From: a virus
Length of the DNA: 64,000 nt
Strand: one strand, 5' to 3'
IMG/VR virus record: IMGVR_UViG_3300015371_000013
Span: 16,502 to 80,501 of that record
This document shows positions 27,801 to 35,413 of the stretch, one piece after another. A program made the position numbers and the translations under genes. Below the pieces are notes generated by a model. The model had not been told where the DNA came from and made no database searches. It worked only from the letters and a program-made list of their open reading frames with translations. How positions within the stretch are numbered: the first letter of the stretch is position 1; each line of letters begins with the position of its first letter.

Positions 27801-30777
27801 CGGTTAGGGCAATGTTGGGAGGAACCAGCCACATGGCGACGCCAATACCGGCAATGGCTGCCGTCATAGCGCCCAAGCCTTGGACCAGCTTGAGAATATC
27901 CATCTCCCCGAAGGCTCTGACCGCCGCGGCAATCGCTGACAGGCCAACCCCCAAAATAACCAGACCGGCTGCCGTGATAGGCAAAGTCGGAGGTATGAGG
28001 ACCATGGCATTACCGATCAGAGCGATAGCACTGGCCATGCCGAGAAGACCCTTGACCAAGTCTTCCCAAGACATACTGGCAAATACTTTGACCGCTGCGG
28101 CAATCAGATTGATTCCGATAGCCAGCGGAATAAGCGCCAGGGCCACGGCCATGATCCGAGGTCCACCTACGAGATTCATGGATACGCCAATAGCGGCGAT
28201 GGAACCGGCGACACCTACCATACCCTTGGCAATGTCTTCCCAGCTCATGGTGGCAAATATCTTCATCGCTCCGGCCAAGATGGTGACCGCGATGGCCAGA
28301 CCAATCATGGATCCGGCGATAACCGGAAGCTGGAGAAGACCCAGCTTACCCATTCCGCCCATCATCAACTTCATAGCGCCCATCAATTCGCCCAGACCCA
28401 CGGCTACAGCGGTCATAGCCTTGGCCAACTTATCGCCATCGATGGTCGAGAGAATATAGACACCCGCTGACAAAGCCAGAATGGCGGCAGCGATGGTCAA
28501 GATGGTTTGGGCTTGGACCTTCTTCTGCATAGCTTCGAGATTTCCAGTAAGGCCTTTGAATACCCCACTGATAGAGTCGAGAGTTCCGGTGAGAGAGCCG
28601 ATAACCCCCTTATCCCCCAACGCCTTTCTCAAAGTCAAGAGAAGGCCCGCCAGAAGTCCGGTTTGAAGAGCGTCCAACGCCTTTTCGAAGTCAAGATTCT
28701 GAAATACTTCGGCCAAAATATCGCCGAAGCCTTTGAGCTTGTCAACAAAGCTCGAGAAGAACGGTTCAAGAGCTTGCTTGGTCCTCTCAAATGCCCCCAC
28801 CAATTTGGCCCAAGCATCTTTGACTCTGATAACCAGCCGCTCCATCGGAGTGAGCACCTTGCCGAAGAGAAGCAATTCGTGATTGCGCTCACTCAACTTT
28901 GTCGTGTCTTCGCCACCGCCGAACAAGCCACCAATAGCCTGAGCCAGCTTGCCAATGAGCTCCAGCGGTACCTTGAGAACTGACTTTAACCCCTCGAAAA
29001 ATCCCTTGAGCAAACCGCCCTTGGTAAGAGCAGTATCCACCGACACCAGAAAATCGCCGATACTGGCGATGAAGCCCAGGAATCCCCCGGAGCCCTTTCC
29101 AACTACCCCAAGAAGATCAAATATGACTCCGACAAATTCCTTGACAATGGTCCAACCGATGTGGACAATGGCGAAGAATCCGGCAAACGCGCGCTTAATT
29201 TTGTCCGCTGTGTCTTTGCCAATAATCAGATTTCCCATCAACTCCCGGAAGGTCTTGGTTATCTCAGCCAAGTCCTTACCGGTTTGAGCCGGAAATATCT
29301 CTCGAAAGGCATCCTTGATTGGTTTCAGAACGGCGAGGATCGCCGCGAACATGTTCTTCAAGCCCATGAGGAGATCGGTACGACCTCCCAGTTCTTTCCA
29401 ATCGCCAAGAACCTTGTTTCGGGCATCTGAAACCCTGCTTATGAACCCATTAACGACATTGCTGACCGTCGTGAACAGAGCTTTGGCTTCGTTGAAATCG
29501 CCGAATATGAGTTGAAACGTTTTCGACCAACCAGAGCCAATCGACTCCCGAGCCACATCAAAGACTTGAGGCAAAGTCTTGACTTCGGTAGCCGCCTTCT
29601 GAGCCGTAGTAGCCGTAGCCTGGATGGCCTTGATCTGCTCAGCGGAGAATCCTTGCGCGGCCAGTTGAGCATCGGTCATATCGCCTGTGAACTGACCCAG
29701 CGTCTTGGTAAGCACGTCTGAAGTCAACCAGGATTGCTCACCTGGCTTGGCCATGATCGAGTCTCGGAAAGACTTCCCGTTGACCGTAGCCTTACCCGTG
29801 GCCTTGTCGATCTTGACCGCGCCTTTCTCAAGCGCGCCCATATTCTCGGCCGTACGCATGAGCGACTGCTGGAATTTAGCGCCACCCATACCCGCGTTGA
29901 CCACCGAGTTCCAGTCCTGCAAACCCACTCGTCCCGAGGCAATGGCCTGAGACAGCTGATACATGGCGGTGGACGCCTGTTGCGAGCTAGCGCCCGACAA
30001 CGCAGCCAAGTTGGCGATACCCTTGATCGACTCGACCGATTTGGGAAGATCGACACCGGCAGCTGTGAAGGTGCCGATGTTCTTGGCCATCTGGCCAAAG
30101 TTGTAAATCGTCTTGTCCGAATATTGATTCAGCGCGCCCAGAGCTTTGTTGGTGGCGCCCAGACCCGAAACCTGTTGGCCCTCAGTATTGGCCATAATGG
30201 TCTGGATCGACTGAAGATTAGTCTGGTACTCCTCAAAGCCCTGTTTGGCCGGACCAAAGGCAAACGACTTGGCGAACGAAGCGCCCTTCGAAACCGCCTG
30301 AGAAGCGATGTTACCCAAAGCTACCGAAGCTGCGCCCTGAAGCACGCTGAACTTCTGGGTAACGTTGTCCAAAGCACTGGTCAGACCCTGAAGTGAGATT
30401 CGACTCGACGCCTTCTCAATATCCGTGAAAGTCTGCCCAGCATTGAGCTGACCCATCTTGCCCTGCAGTTTGTCCACCGCTCGGGAGGGCCCTTCCAGAG
30501 TGACCTTGTTACCCGCCCGATCAATCTCGCCCAGACCTTGGGCCGCGCCTTCCCCCGAGTGGCCAAGCTTGGCTCGAAGCTTATCCAGCGCCGACATGGG
30601 ACCTTGCAGGGTGACCTTGTTGGCCGATTTTTCGATGTTCTCCAGCCCACTGGTCCCACCGACGTTCTTGACCGCCGTATCCAGCTTGGTCAGCGTGGTC
30701 ATGGTCTGAGCCACACGCTGCTCGAACACCTGGTTCTCAAACGCGATAGAGACAACGCGCTCATCAATACTTGGCAT
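24862..30777 (-). CDS. Tape measure protein
   Basis: 1971 residues from MPSIDERVVSIAFENQVFEQ at 30777, the ATG overlapping the upstream TAA. Helical N-terminus, a phage-minor-tail-like domain (about 180-480), a long hydrophobic centre of Gly/Ala-rich membrane-like segments (about 780-1150), helical repeats (about 1180-1480), and a C-terminal part with three SPSxVxxEIGK segments (for example HSPSSVFMEIGKF and HSPSEVMREIGKE). It sets tail length and is ejected during DNA entry. Confidence 0.95.
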   Translation of the reverse strand: MPSIDERVVSIAFENQVFEQRVAQTMTTLTKLDTAVKNVGGTSGLENIEKSANKVTLQGPMSALDKLRAKLGHSGEGAAQGLGEIDRAGNKVTLEGPSRAVDKLQGKMGQLNAGQTFTDIEKASSRISLQGLTSALDNVTQKFSVLQGAASVALGNIASQAVSKGASFAKSFAFGPAKQGFEEYQTNLQSIQTIMANTEGQQVSGLGATNKALGALNQYSDKTIYNFGQMAKNIGTFTAAGVDLPKSVESIKGIANLAALSGASSQQASTAMYQLSQAIASGRVGLQDWNSVVNAGMGGAKFQQSLMRTAENMGALEKGAVKIDKATGKATVNGKSFRDSIMAKPGEQSWLTSDVLTKTLGQFTGDMTDAQLAAQGFSAEQIKAIQATATTAQKAATEVKTLPQVFDVARESIGSGWSKTFQLIFGDFNEAKALFTTVSNVVNGFISRVSDARNKVLGDWKELGGRTDLLMGLKNMFAAILAVLKPIKDAFREIFPAQTGKDLAEITKTFRELMGNLIIGKDTADKIKRAFAGFFAIVHIGWTIVKEFVGVIFDLLGVVGKGSGGFLGFIASIGDFLVSVDTALTKGGLLKGFFEGLKSVLKVPLELIGKLAQAIGGLFGGGEDTTKLSERNHELLLFGKVLTPMERLVIRVKDAWAKLVGAFERTKQALEPFFSSFVDKLKGFGDILAEVFQNLDFEKALDALQTGLLAGLLLTLRKALGDKGVIGSLTGTLDSISGVFKGLTGNLEAMQKKVQAQTILTIAAAILALSAGVYILSTIDGDKLAKAMTAVAVGLGELMGAMKLMMGGMGKLGLLQLPVIAGSMIGLAIAVTILAGAMKIFATMSWEDIAKGMVGVAGSIAAIGVSMNLVGGPRIMAVALALIPLAIGINLIAAAVKVFASMSWEDLVKGLLGMASAIALIGNAMVLIPPTLPITAAGLVILGVGLSAIAAAVRAFGEMDILKLVQGLGAMTAAIAGIGVAMWLVPPNIALTAAGVLIVSGAMVVLAKAIGILGNLGVDTLVKGLVAMAGALVILAVGLTAMTGTLAGSVALLAASVALALLAPTLAFLGTLDWGTIFKGLAAVALALGTLAVAGLLAGPGLVSLGVALLPLAGVFLLTATAVFIFAKALSLLAGEGGKGIAVMVTALTAFVAAIPTLVITFVKGLLSIVEELTKLSPKVLEALGKMLDFIIKFVTENAPKLAIGIGVLVNSILQVLIENVPKIQAAGMKLLLGLLNGISQNIGQVVTKVGEIVTKFLNALAMQMPKITQAGGNLLFKFLAGVAVQIPRIIALVAKMITLYINSVASHIPKIVASGANLVIKFINSIATQVPRIIAAGTNLILKFMDGIGDAIPRLVQKGLEVARKFLNGIADGLSGLANVGFRAIIRFLNGLEKSIRDNFDDLFSAGAGVADAIIDGLVDQFGKLSGLLKRVLDAVFGKLPGWAKKILGIHSPSSVFMEIGKFTMQGFAKGVDDNAKMVQKSGEQSAVGMIKQIKDILGVHSPSEVMREIGKEVGRGFAQGIHGSASDIRSAFASLRDRLNQDIKTTRDQVKSDKEQLEEELKKRGEERDPKLIAELQASIRQNTANLNKLSEARRVLNRGLKEEKQELIGLSKDYEKVTKKLEAAQQELDRLKGEAESYGKSRFDQYSGTPDIDRLVDDAVAEAELTETARQEKLDEIRKKAEARRRIDQVALYKKALQEQINATIKYNETLQRLRDLGLDDTTYKKLLEKGTSGQEFAEQLLASGKSGVDEINKLNSEMLAQATNISNQAVKELYAAGIQAAQGLVDGLKAKRADLQKEMDNLADMMVRSIKRQLKIKSPSEVFAEIGKFISQGLARGLDSSDAAVAAAQLGKDTLSAISSAITDDIEVDPVITPVLDLSKVQREAKNLDGLTNVTPITAAASFGQAATISAEKARVETTATTQGGQAGPTFEYTQNNYSPEKLSDVEIYRQTKNQLAQVKSALGLVS

Positions 30778-31157
30778 TACTTGGTCACCTCCCTCCACAT
30801 GTCGGCTATGATCTGGTCAAATATAGGCCGCATGGCCGGATTGATGTAATCTATGCCTGTGACGTATCCACCGGTACGGGTAGCATGGCCATACTGGATG
30901 ATCGCAGCAATAGAAATCCTTCCCGGGTCTTCCACGTGGGAGTTGTACCAGTGGATGGCGAAATATCCCTGACGATTGACGGTTTCGTAATACCATGCCG
31001 CTGCGGTTCCCCCACTTTCTACGGGGGTAGCCGCACTCAAAGCCGCTACGCCTATGGGTCCATACTTCTCCAAGACTTTGAACTGTTCCCGATTGACCAT
31101 ACGCTGCAAAAATGCTTGCGACTTGGCAAAGGAGCCGCGGCTCGTCACCTTGATCAC
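30777..31157 (-). CDS. Neck or tail-completion-like protein (HK97 gp10-like by build)
   Basis: 126 residues; N-terminal helix, TPVESGGTAAAWYYE, an IHWYN strand and a C-terminal IQYGHATRTGGYVTG then YINPAMRP. The T..SG..A..W......QYG....P..RP order resembles gp10-type neck proteins. It lies between the Gly-rich tail protein and the tape measure, not next to the head genes as gp10 usually does, so the role stays open. Confidence 0.55.
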   Translation of the reverse strand: MIKVTSRGSFAKSQAFLQRMVNREQFKVLEKYGPIGVAALSAATPVESGGTAAAWYYETVNRQGYFAIHWYNSHVEDPGRISIAAIIQYGHATRTGGYVTGIDYINPAMRPIFDQIIADMWREVTK

Positions 31158-31170
31158 GGCTCCTCCTCTC

Positions 31171-32553
31171 TCAGATAGGCTTGGTAAGACGCATCACCAC
31201 ATGGCCGTTTGGATTATAACCTGCGGCCCTAGACCCATAGGGGTACTTTCTAAGCGCTCTTACTCCGCCGCCGCCTCCGGCTACATACTTCGACGTAGTT
31301 ACGCTTGTAGATTCGCTTTGAAGTTCGCCTGTATTAATATTGTAGGTACGCTTTATACGAACCCAGTAGGACCAAATCTCTCCTCTTCCGTATACTGAAG
31401 TGTCAGCATAAGACATGGTTCCTCGTCCACCGCTGGTGGCATCTCGCGTCGGATCTACTCCCGTGGCAACAGCTCCGCCTCGGCCACCTCCGCCGCCTTT
31501 ACCGATCCCATTGATCCAGGTGCCCTCTTTACCAGGATTGTAGTCGGTACTTCCTGCCGCTCCTCCTCCGGCTGGAAGTCGACCCCCAACGCCCCCATCT
31601 CCTCCAGAGCCATCGATCTTCTTTACTCCTCCCTCCCAAATAAAGGCAGGTTTTCCACCCCTACCTCCTGAAGCTAGACAAATATTCCCAGCAAACGACG
31701 TAGAACCTCCGTCTTCTCCTGGCTGCGGCGGCATAAATTGAGGTAGCGGTTCCACGAAGCTATATTGCCATTTGGATACGATATGAGACACCTCTACCAA
31801 TCTTCTTGCGTAGCCGCTTCCGTAAAGCGTGTCCAAATCTCCAACTTTATCTTCCTTCGGCGGCATCCATAAACCGTTAGCCCGTTGCTGTCCAGGCGCC
31901 GCATCCTTCCCGGCCTTTCCTATAACGATGGGAGAAAAATCCGGAAGAATAGAAAGCTCTCCACTCACCACATGGGTTCCGCCGCCTCCGCCTCCGCCTC
32001 CGAGACCAAACCGCAAAGGTATGTAAGGAGATGCGGTATCAAGTTCTTCTTCAAGAATCGGATCTACTTTGTAGGTTATCGATTGGATGGGATTGCGATT
32101 TGGATACAAACGGTCTGCCCAATGCACCCAATAATCAGTAGCCCCATAGGGAAACAGATCAGGCCTTCCCGGATACCAACCTGGAGTATCGATCATACGT
32201 CCGTTTTCATGCCACCAGATTCCGTTGTAGCTCTCAAACTGGGACCCAGACTCCCATATAAGAACATCTTGTTCTTTGTAGGCATCCCAAACATTGACAG
32301 GCATAGTAGGATTGGTCTGAGAATCCATCTCGATCCATTGTGGTCGTCCGGGGGACCCTCCACGACCCCCAGCCGCTCCCACACACCAGACTTCGAAATG
32401 AGTAAACCCCAGATTGGTCCACCATTCCTTGTCAAATATGTCTCCATCCTCGAACTCGATAACCGTGGAAGGCAATTCTCCTAACAGGCTGGGATCGGGA
32501 AGCGCCAGAATAGGAATCGGATCGCCTTTTCCTCCTAACTCAATCCGGGTCAT
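31171..32553 (-). CDS. Glycine-rich minor tail protein
   Basis: 460 residues. Begins with a beta-like FEVWCVGAAGGRGG, has GLGGGGGGGGTHVVSGELSI around 190 and AGGGAAG/GGGGGRGG/AGGGGG segments in the last third: the Gly-rich sandwich seen in phage adhesins and tail fibres. An insertion of Trp/Tyr-rich sequence (about 70-170) may be the variable part. Overlaps the tail-tube paralogue by 4 bases. Confidence 0.75.
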   Translation of the reverse strand: MTRIELGGKGDPIPILALPDPSLLGELPSTVIEFEDGDIFDKEWWTNLGFTHFEVWCVGAAGGRGGSPGRPQWIEMDSQTNPTMPVNVWDAYKEQDVLIWESGSQFESYNGIWWHENGRMIDTPGWYPGRPDLFPYGATDYWVHWADRLYPNRNPIQSITYKVDPILEEELDTASPYIPLRFGLGGGGGGGGTHVVSGELSILPDFSPIVIGKAGKDAAPGQQRANGLWMPPKEDKVGDLDTLYGSGYARRLVEVSHIVSKWQYSFVEPLPQFMPPQPGEDGGSTSFAGNICLASGGRGGKPAFIWEGGVKKIDGSGGDGGVGGRLPAGGGAAGSTDYNPGKEGTWINGIGKGGGGGRGGAVATGVDPTRDATSGGRGTMSYADTSVYGRGEIWSYWVRIKRTYNINTGELQSESTSVTTSKYVAGGGGGVRALRKYPYGSRAAGYNPNGHVVMRLTKPI

Positions 32554-33188
32554 ACGTCCACCATGTTCAAGAGATCAACCAGAGAGGGAAGAGAGGGGTT
32601 CGTCGTAGAAGAACCATAGAGAAGCTTTTCAAGCGTATTAAGCATAGTGGAATCAATTCGGCGTGAATCCAGAGAAATATGGCTGGTAGGACGAATGCCG
32701 AACATTTGCGCAGGAGTTCCGGAGATCGTCCACTCAAAGGTCTGAGGATCTATCGATTCGGCATTGGTGCTGTAAGTGACGTCGCCTGGAATAGCCAACA
32801 AGTTGTAGAGAATATGAACCTTGTAGGCGTGATCCAGACCTTCCAAATCGTTACCAACCAAAGTCCGGTAAGAAAGATTGAACAGCTTTGGAGAGCGTTG
32901 ATCGTGAACGAAGACCCCCGGAACAAATTCCTGAGTCCCGCCCAGCTCATCCATCTCGTCCGGGTAGGTGAAGGCCGAGAGTTTTGCCGAATACGATCCC
33001 GGAACATGATGATCGAGAAACTTGACACCATCGATAAAATATGACTTGACCTCACGGCTGACTGTCTCGTTGACCGAGATCAATCCGTTCCAAGGTACGG
33101 CAATCCCATTGGGCGGATACAGGACGCCGCGATCGACGCCTGTCTCGTAGCGACGTTCACCCGCTTGGTCCCAGACCAGTGCAGTCAT
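32550..33188 (-). CDS. Second tail-tube-like protein (paralogue of the major tail protein)
   Basis: 212 residues: MTALVWDQAGERRYETGVDR, PWNGLISVNE, AFTYPDEMDELGGT, YRTLVGNDLEG and RPTSHISLDS match the protein at 33892-34773 block by block, but the C-terminal Ig-like domain is missing. It comes after the chaperone and before the tape measure. It could line the tail end, act as a minor tube protein or be a tail-tip adaptor. Confidence 0.7.
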   Translation of the reverse strand: MTALVWDQAGERRYETGVDRGVLYPPNGIAVPWNGLISVNETVSREVKSYFIDGVKFLDHHVPGSYSAKLSAFTYPDEMDELGGTQEFVPGVFVHDQRSPKLFNLSYRTLVGNDLEGLDHAYKVHILYNLLAIPGDVTYSTNAESIDPQTFEWTISGTPAQMFGIRPTSHISLDSRRIDSTMLNTLEKLLYGSSTTNPSLPSLVDLLNMVDV

Positions 33189-33200
33189 ACGGCCTCCTTT

Positions 33201-33743
33201 CTATCCTCTTGTCCCCAACTGCGCTTTACGCTGGGCGTTGAGTTCTCGGTTACGAGCTGCAACCTCAGCCCGACTCATCTTCTTGGGCTTAGCCTGTTTG
33301 ACATTGCAGATTCGGATGAGGGTGAATAAACGATTGAGATGCCAGGTTTCACATTCGAAGGGAATCTGAAACACGGTCATCCAGTAGTAAACCAACTCTG
33401 AGGTAATGACCTCACGTGATCGAGGCGCTCCCGGTTGATCTGAAAACCAAGTAGCCGTCATCTTACGCTCAATGTAGGCGTTAATAGTTTCCAGATTCTC
33501 TTTAGAAAGCCTCTGGAGAAAATCCCCCGGAGGATCTTGACCTAACACCATACAGCGAATGTAGGCCAGCGTCTCTTCCAGAGTTTTAGTGTCTTTGCCC
33601 AAAAACGGCTTTTCGAATTCCGACTCCCATTTTGAAAGAGAGACCAGAGAATGCTCCAGATCCAAGGTGATGTCGCCAATAGAAACGAATTGTTCTAGCT
33701 TTTCGTCGTAGGATTCAACCCCTGAAACTGTGATAGTGAGCAT
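33201..33743 (-). CDS. Tail assembly chaperone
   Basis: 180 residues, recognised actinophage family: DITLDLEHSLVSLSKWES, FEKPFLGKDTKTLEETLAYI, NAYIERKMTATWF, REVITSELVYYWM and CETWHLNRLFTLIRICN, then a basic tail. It should coat the tape measure before tube assembly. I see no second overlapping ORF, so no programmed frameshift product is obvious. Confidence 0.85.
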   Translation of the reverse strand: MLTITVSGVESYDEKLEQFVSIGDITLDLEHSLVSLSKWESEFEKPFLGKDTKTLEETLAYIRCMVLGQDPPGDFLQRLSKENLETINAYIERKMTATWFSDQPGAPRSREVITSELVYYWMTVFQIPFECETWHLNRLFTLIRICNVKQAKPKKMSRAEVAARNRELNAQRKAQLGTRG

Positions 33744-33891
33744 TCTCCGGTCCTCTCTTTAACTTTTTGGCGCGCGCGGTGGCCCGGTTACGAAATCTCC
33801 CACCGAATTACGAGCGATCCCGGAGAGTAAGAGGATCATAGTGCTCAACGGCGCCCCGCGACCCTTACCTGGGAGTCACGACCGCGCACTC
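33744..33891 (-). ncRNA. 148-base structured gap between tail-tube and chaperone genes
   Basis: GCGCGGT/ACCGCGC encloses CTCCCA/TGGGAG, which encloses GATCC/GGATC. No ORF; CCAAAAAG follows, so it is not a standard terminator. It could set the ratio of tail tube to downstream products by processing or partial termination. Confidence 0.45.
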
Positions 33892-34773
33892 CTAGTAGTC
33901 GAACGTCCAGGTGTCGTCGCCTTCGAGGTTGTAACCTGACTGGGCCACGGCCTGAACCTCGGCAGTCTGCCCAGCAGTAAGGGGAGGCTGGGCACCCGAA
34001 GGCTTGTTGACCCCATTGACCTTCCACTGGACCCCGGTGACGGCCGGGAGGGTCACGACATGGGTACCGGCGCTGTAGGTCGGCTGATTGGCTGCGGTAC
34101 CCAGATCGACGTCGACCACCCCGGCCCCGAAGATGGAAACGACCTCGTCAGGGCCGGGCAGCCGGGCATCGTCACCCACCGTTCCGAACAAAATGTCCTC
34201 GAGCGTCTGGAGATCAGTGGCATCCGACTTGGTGGAATCGACGGTGATGACTGACGTCGGCCTTCCGGTTCCGTAGGTGACAGGGGTAGTCGTAAACTCC
34301 CACGAAAATGCGATGGCCTCGGGCGAATCGTTGACTGTGGCGTAGGCCTTCTCTGACGGCGAGGCCTGCGCTCCGTAGATGAGATGCAGCTTGTAGCCGT
34401 ACTCTTGGCCTTCGGAATCGTTGCCCACGAGGGTGCGATAGACCAAACCGAAGGGACGACGTCCCTGCTGACCGAAAGACACACCCGGAGCAGGCGCATT
34501 CGTACCGTCGTTTTGTCCGAACTCGTCCGGATAGGTAAAGGCCTCGATCGTACCGCCGAACTCCTCGGCCGAGATGAGGTTCACGTAGATGATGTTGTCT
34601 GCGTACTGCTTGTTCGATTCGGCGCCCGACGGCGACTCGGTGACGGTTGTGAGACCGTTCCACGGGACGCCATCGACGTACTCACCGTTCGCGTCGAGTT
34701 GGTAAAGGACTCCGCGATCGACGCCCGTCTCGTAGAAACGCTCGCCGACCTGGTCCCACTGCAGGACTGTCAT
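33892..34773 (-). CDS. Major tail tube protein with C-terminal Ig-like domain
   Basis: 293 residues. MTVLQWDQVGERFYETGVDR, a ...GVPWNGLTTVTESPSGAE, EAFTYPDEFGQNDG and RTLVGNDSEG core, PTSVITVDST, and from about 225 a separate domain ending with AEVQAVAQSGYNLEGDDTWT. The same terminal domain type ends the capsid protein. The strong GC-rich codon use here and in the capsid gene fits high expression. Confidence 0.85.
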   Translation of the reverse strand: MTVLQWDQVGERFYETGVDRGVLYQLDANGEYVDGVPWNGLTTVTESPSGAESNKQYADNIIYVNLISAEEFGGTIEAFTYPDEFGQNDGTNAPAPGVSFGQQGRRPFGLVYRTLVGNDSEGQEYGYKLHLIYGAQASPSEKAYATVNDSPEAIAFSWEFTTTPVTYGTGRPTSVITVDSTKSDATDLQTLEDILFGTVGDDARLPGPDEVVSIFGAGVVDVDLGTAANQPTYSAGTHVVTLPAVTGVQWKVNGVNKPSGAQPPLTAGQTAEVQAVAQSGYNLEGDDTWTFDY

Positions 34774-34791
34774 TACTGAAGGGCTCCTTTT

Positions 34792-35091
34792 CTAAAAGAA
34801 GATGTTGAAGACGTAGTGGTTGAGATCGTCGGCTGCGAAAGCTCGTTCGAAACTTGAATATTGCAGCGCCTCGATCTGATCTGCGAGCTCGGTGTCGGGG
34901 TCTCGATCAACCACCGTAACCTGATACCGCTTGGCGTGTCGATACAGTCTGTTGTTCGCATGATCCGTCGAAGTTCCATCCCGTACATAGATGATGCACG
35001 GATACTCCATATGGATACTCGCCGGAGGCTGAAAATATACGTTCTCGGTCACCTCTTGAAGAAGTGACTGAAGCTCAAGCCGTGGGGCCAT
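34792..35091 (-). CDS. Tail terminator-like protein
   Basis: 99 residues from MAPRLELQSLLQEVTENVYF at 35091 (GGGGGAGGTG upstream). HMEYPCIIYVRDG, YRHAKRYQVTVVDRDPDTEL and FERAFAADDLNHYVFN match the actinophage tail terminator family that caps the tube at the head end. Confidence 0.75.
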   Translation of the reverse strand: MAPRLELQSLLQEVTENVYFQPPASIHMEYPCIIYVRDGTSTDHANNRLYRHAKRYQVTVVDRDPDTELADQIEALQYSSFERAFAADDLNHYVFNIFF

Positions 35092-35398
35092 TGTACACCT
35101 CCCCCAACTGGAGGATAAGACGGGGGAGTTGGACTTCGACATCATTTACAGTCCAAAGCTCCCCCGCCCATTCCACGTATCGAATGGCGAAGAAATTGCC
35201 ACGCGCATAAGCGTTGGCCACGATACTGATCGAAATGCCGACAGAGACATCTTTGTTCAGATTCTCTTCTTGTCGGAGAATCCTCCTATTTTGAACAATG
35301 TCGCCATAGTAGGTATACTCCACAATGTTATCGGCAAACACACCCGGCGATCCTTCAACAGATTCACCGAACCCGATCCGACCGTGAAACTTCGCCAT
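35075..35398 (-). CDS. Head closure-like protein
   Basis: 107 residues: MAKFHGRIGFGESVEGSPGV, EYTYYGDIVQNRR, ISIVANAYARGNFFAIRYVE, VNDVEVQLPRLILQLGEVY. This conserved family sits between capsid and tail terminator in actinophages and likely closes the connector. Overlaps the tail terminator start. Confidence 0.75.
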   Translation of the reverse strand: MAKFHGRIGFGESVEGSPGVFADNIVEYTYYGDIVQNRRILRQEENLNKDVSVGISISIVANAYARGNFFAIRYVEWAGELWTVNDVEVQLPRLILQLGEVYNGPTA

Positions 35399-35413
35399 GG
35401 TCAGATCAGCGAA

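Noticed and set aside
27068-28459. 463-codon plus-strand ORF opposite the tape measure gene
   Set aside because: Ala/Pro/Thr-rich shadow of the hydrophobic tape measure centre; no start signal or neighbouring plus-strand genes.
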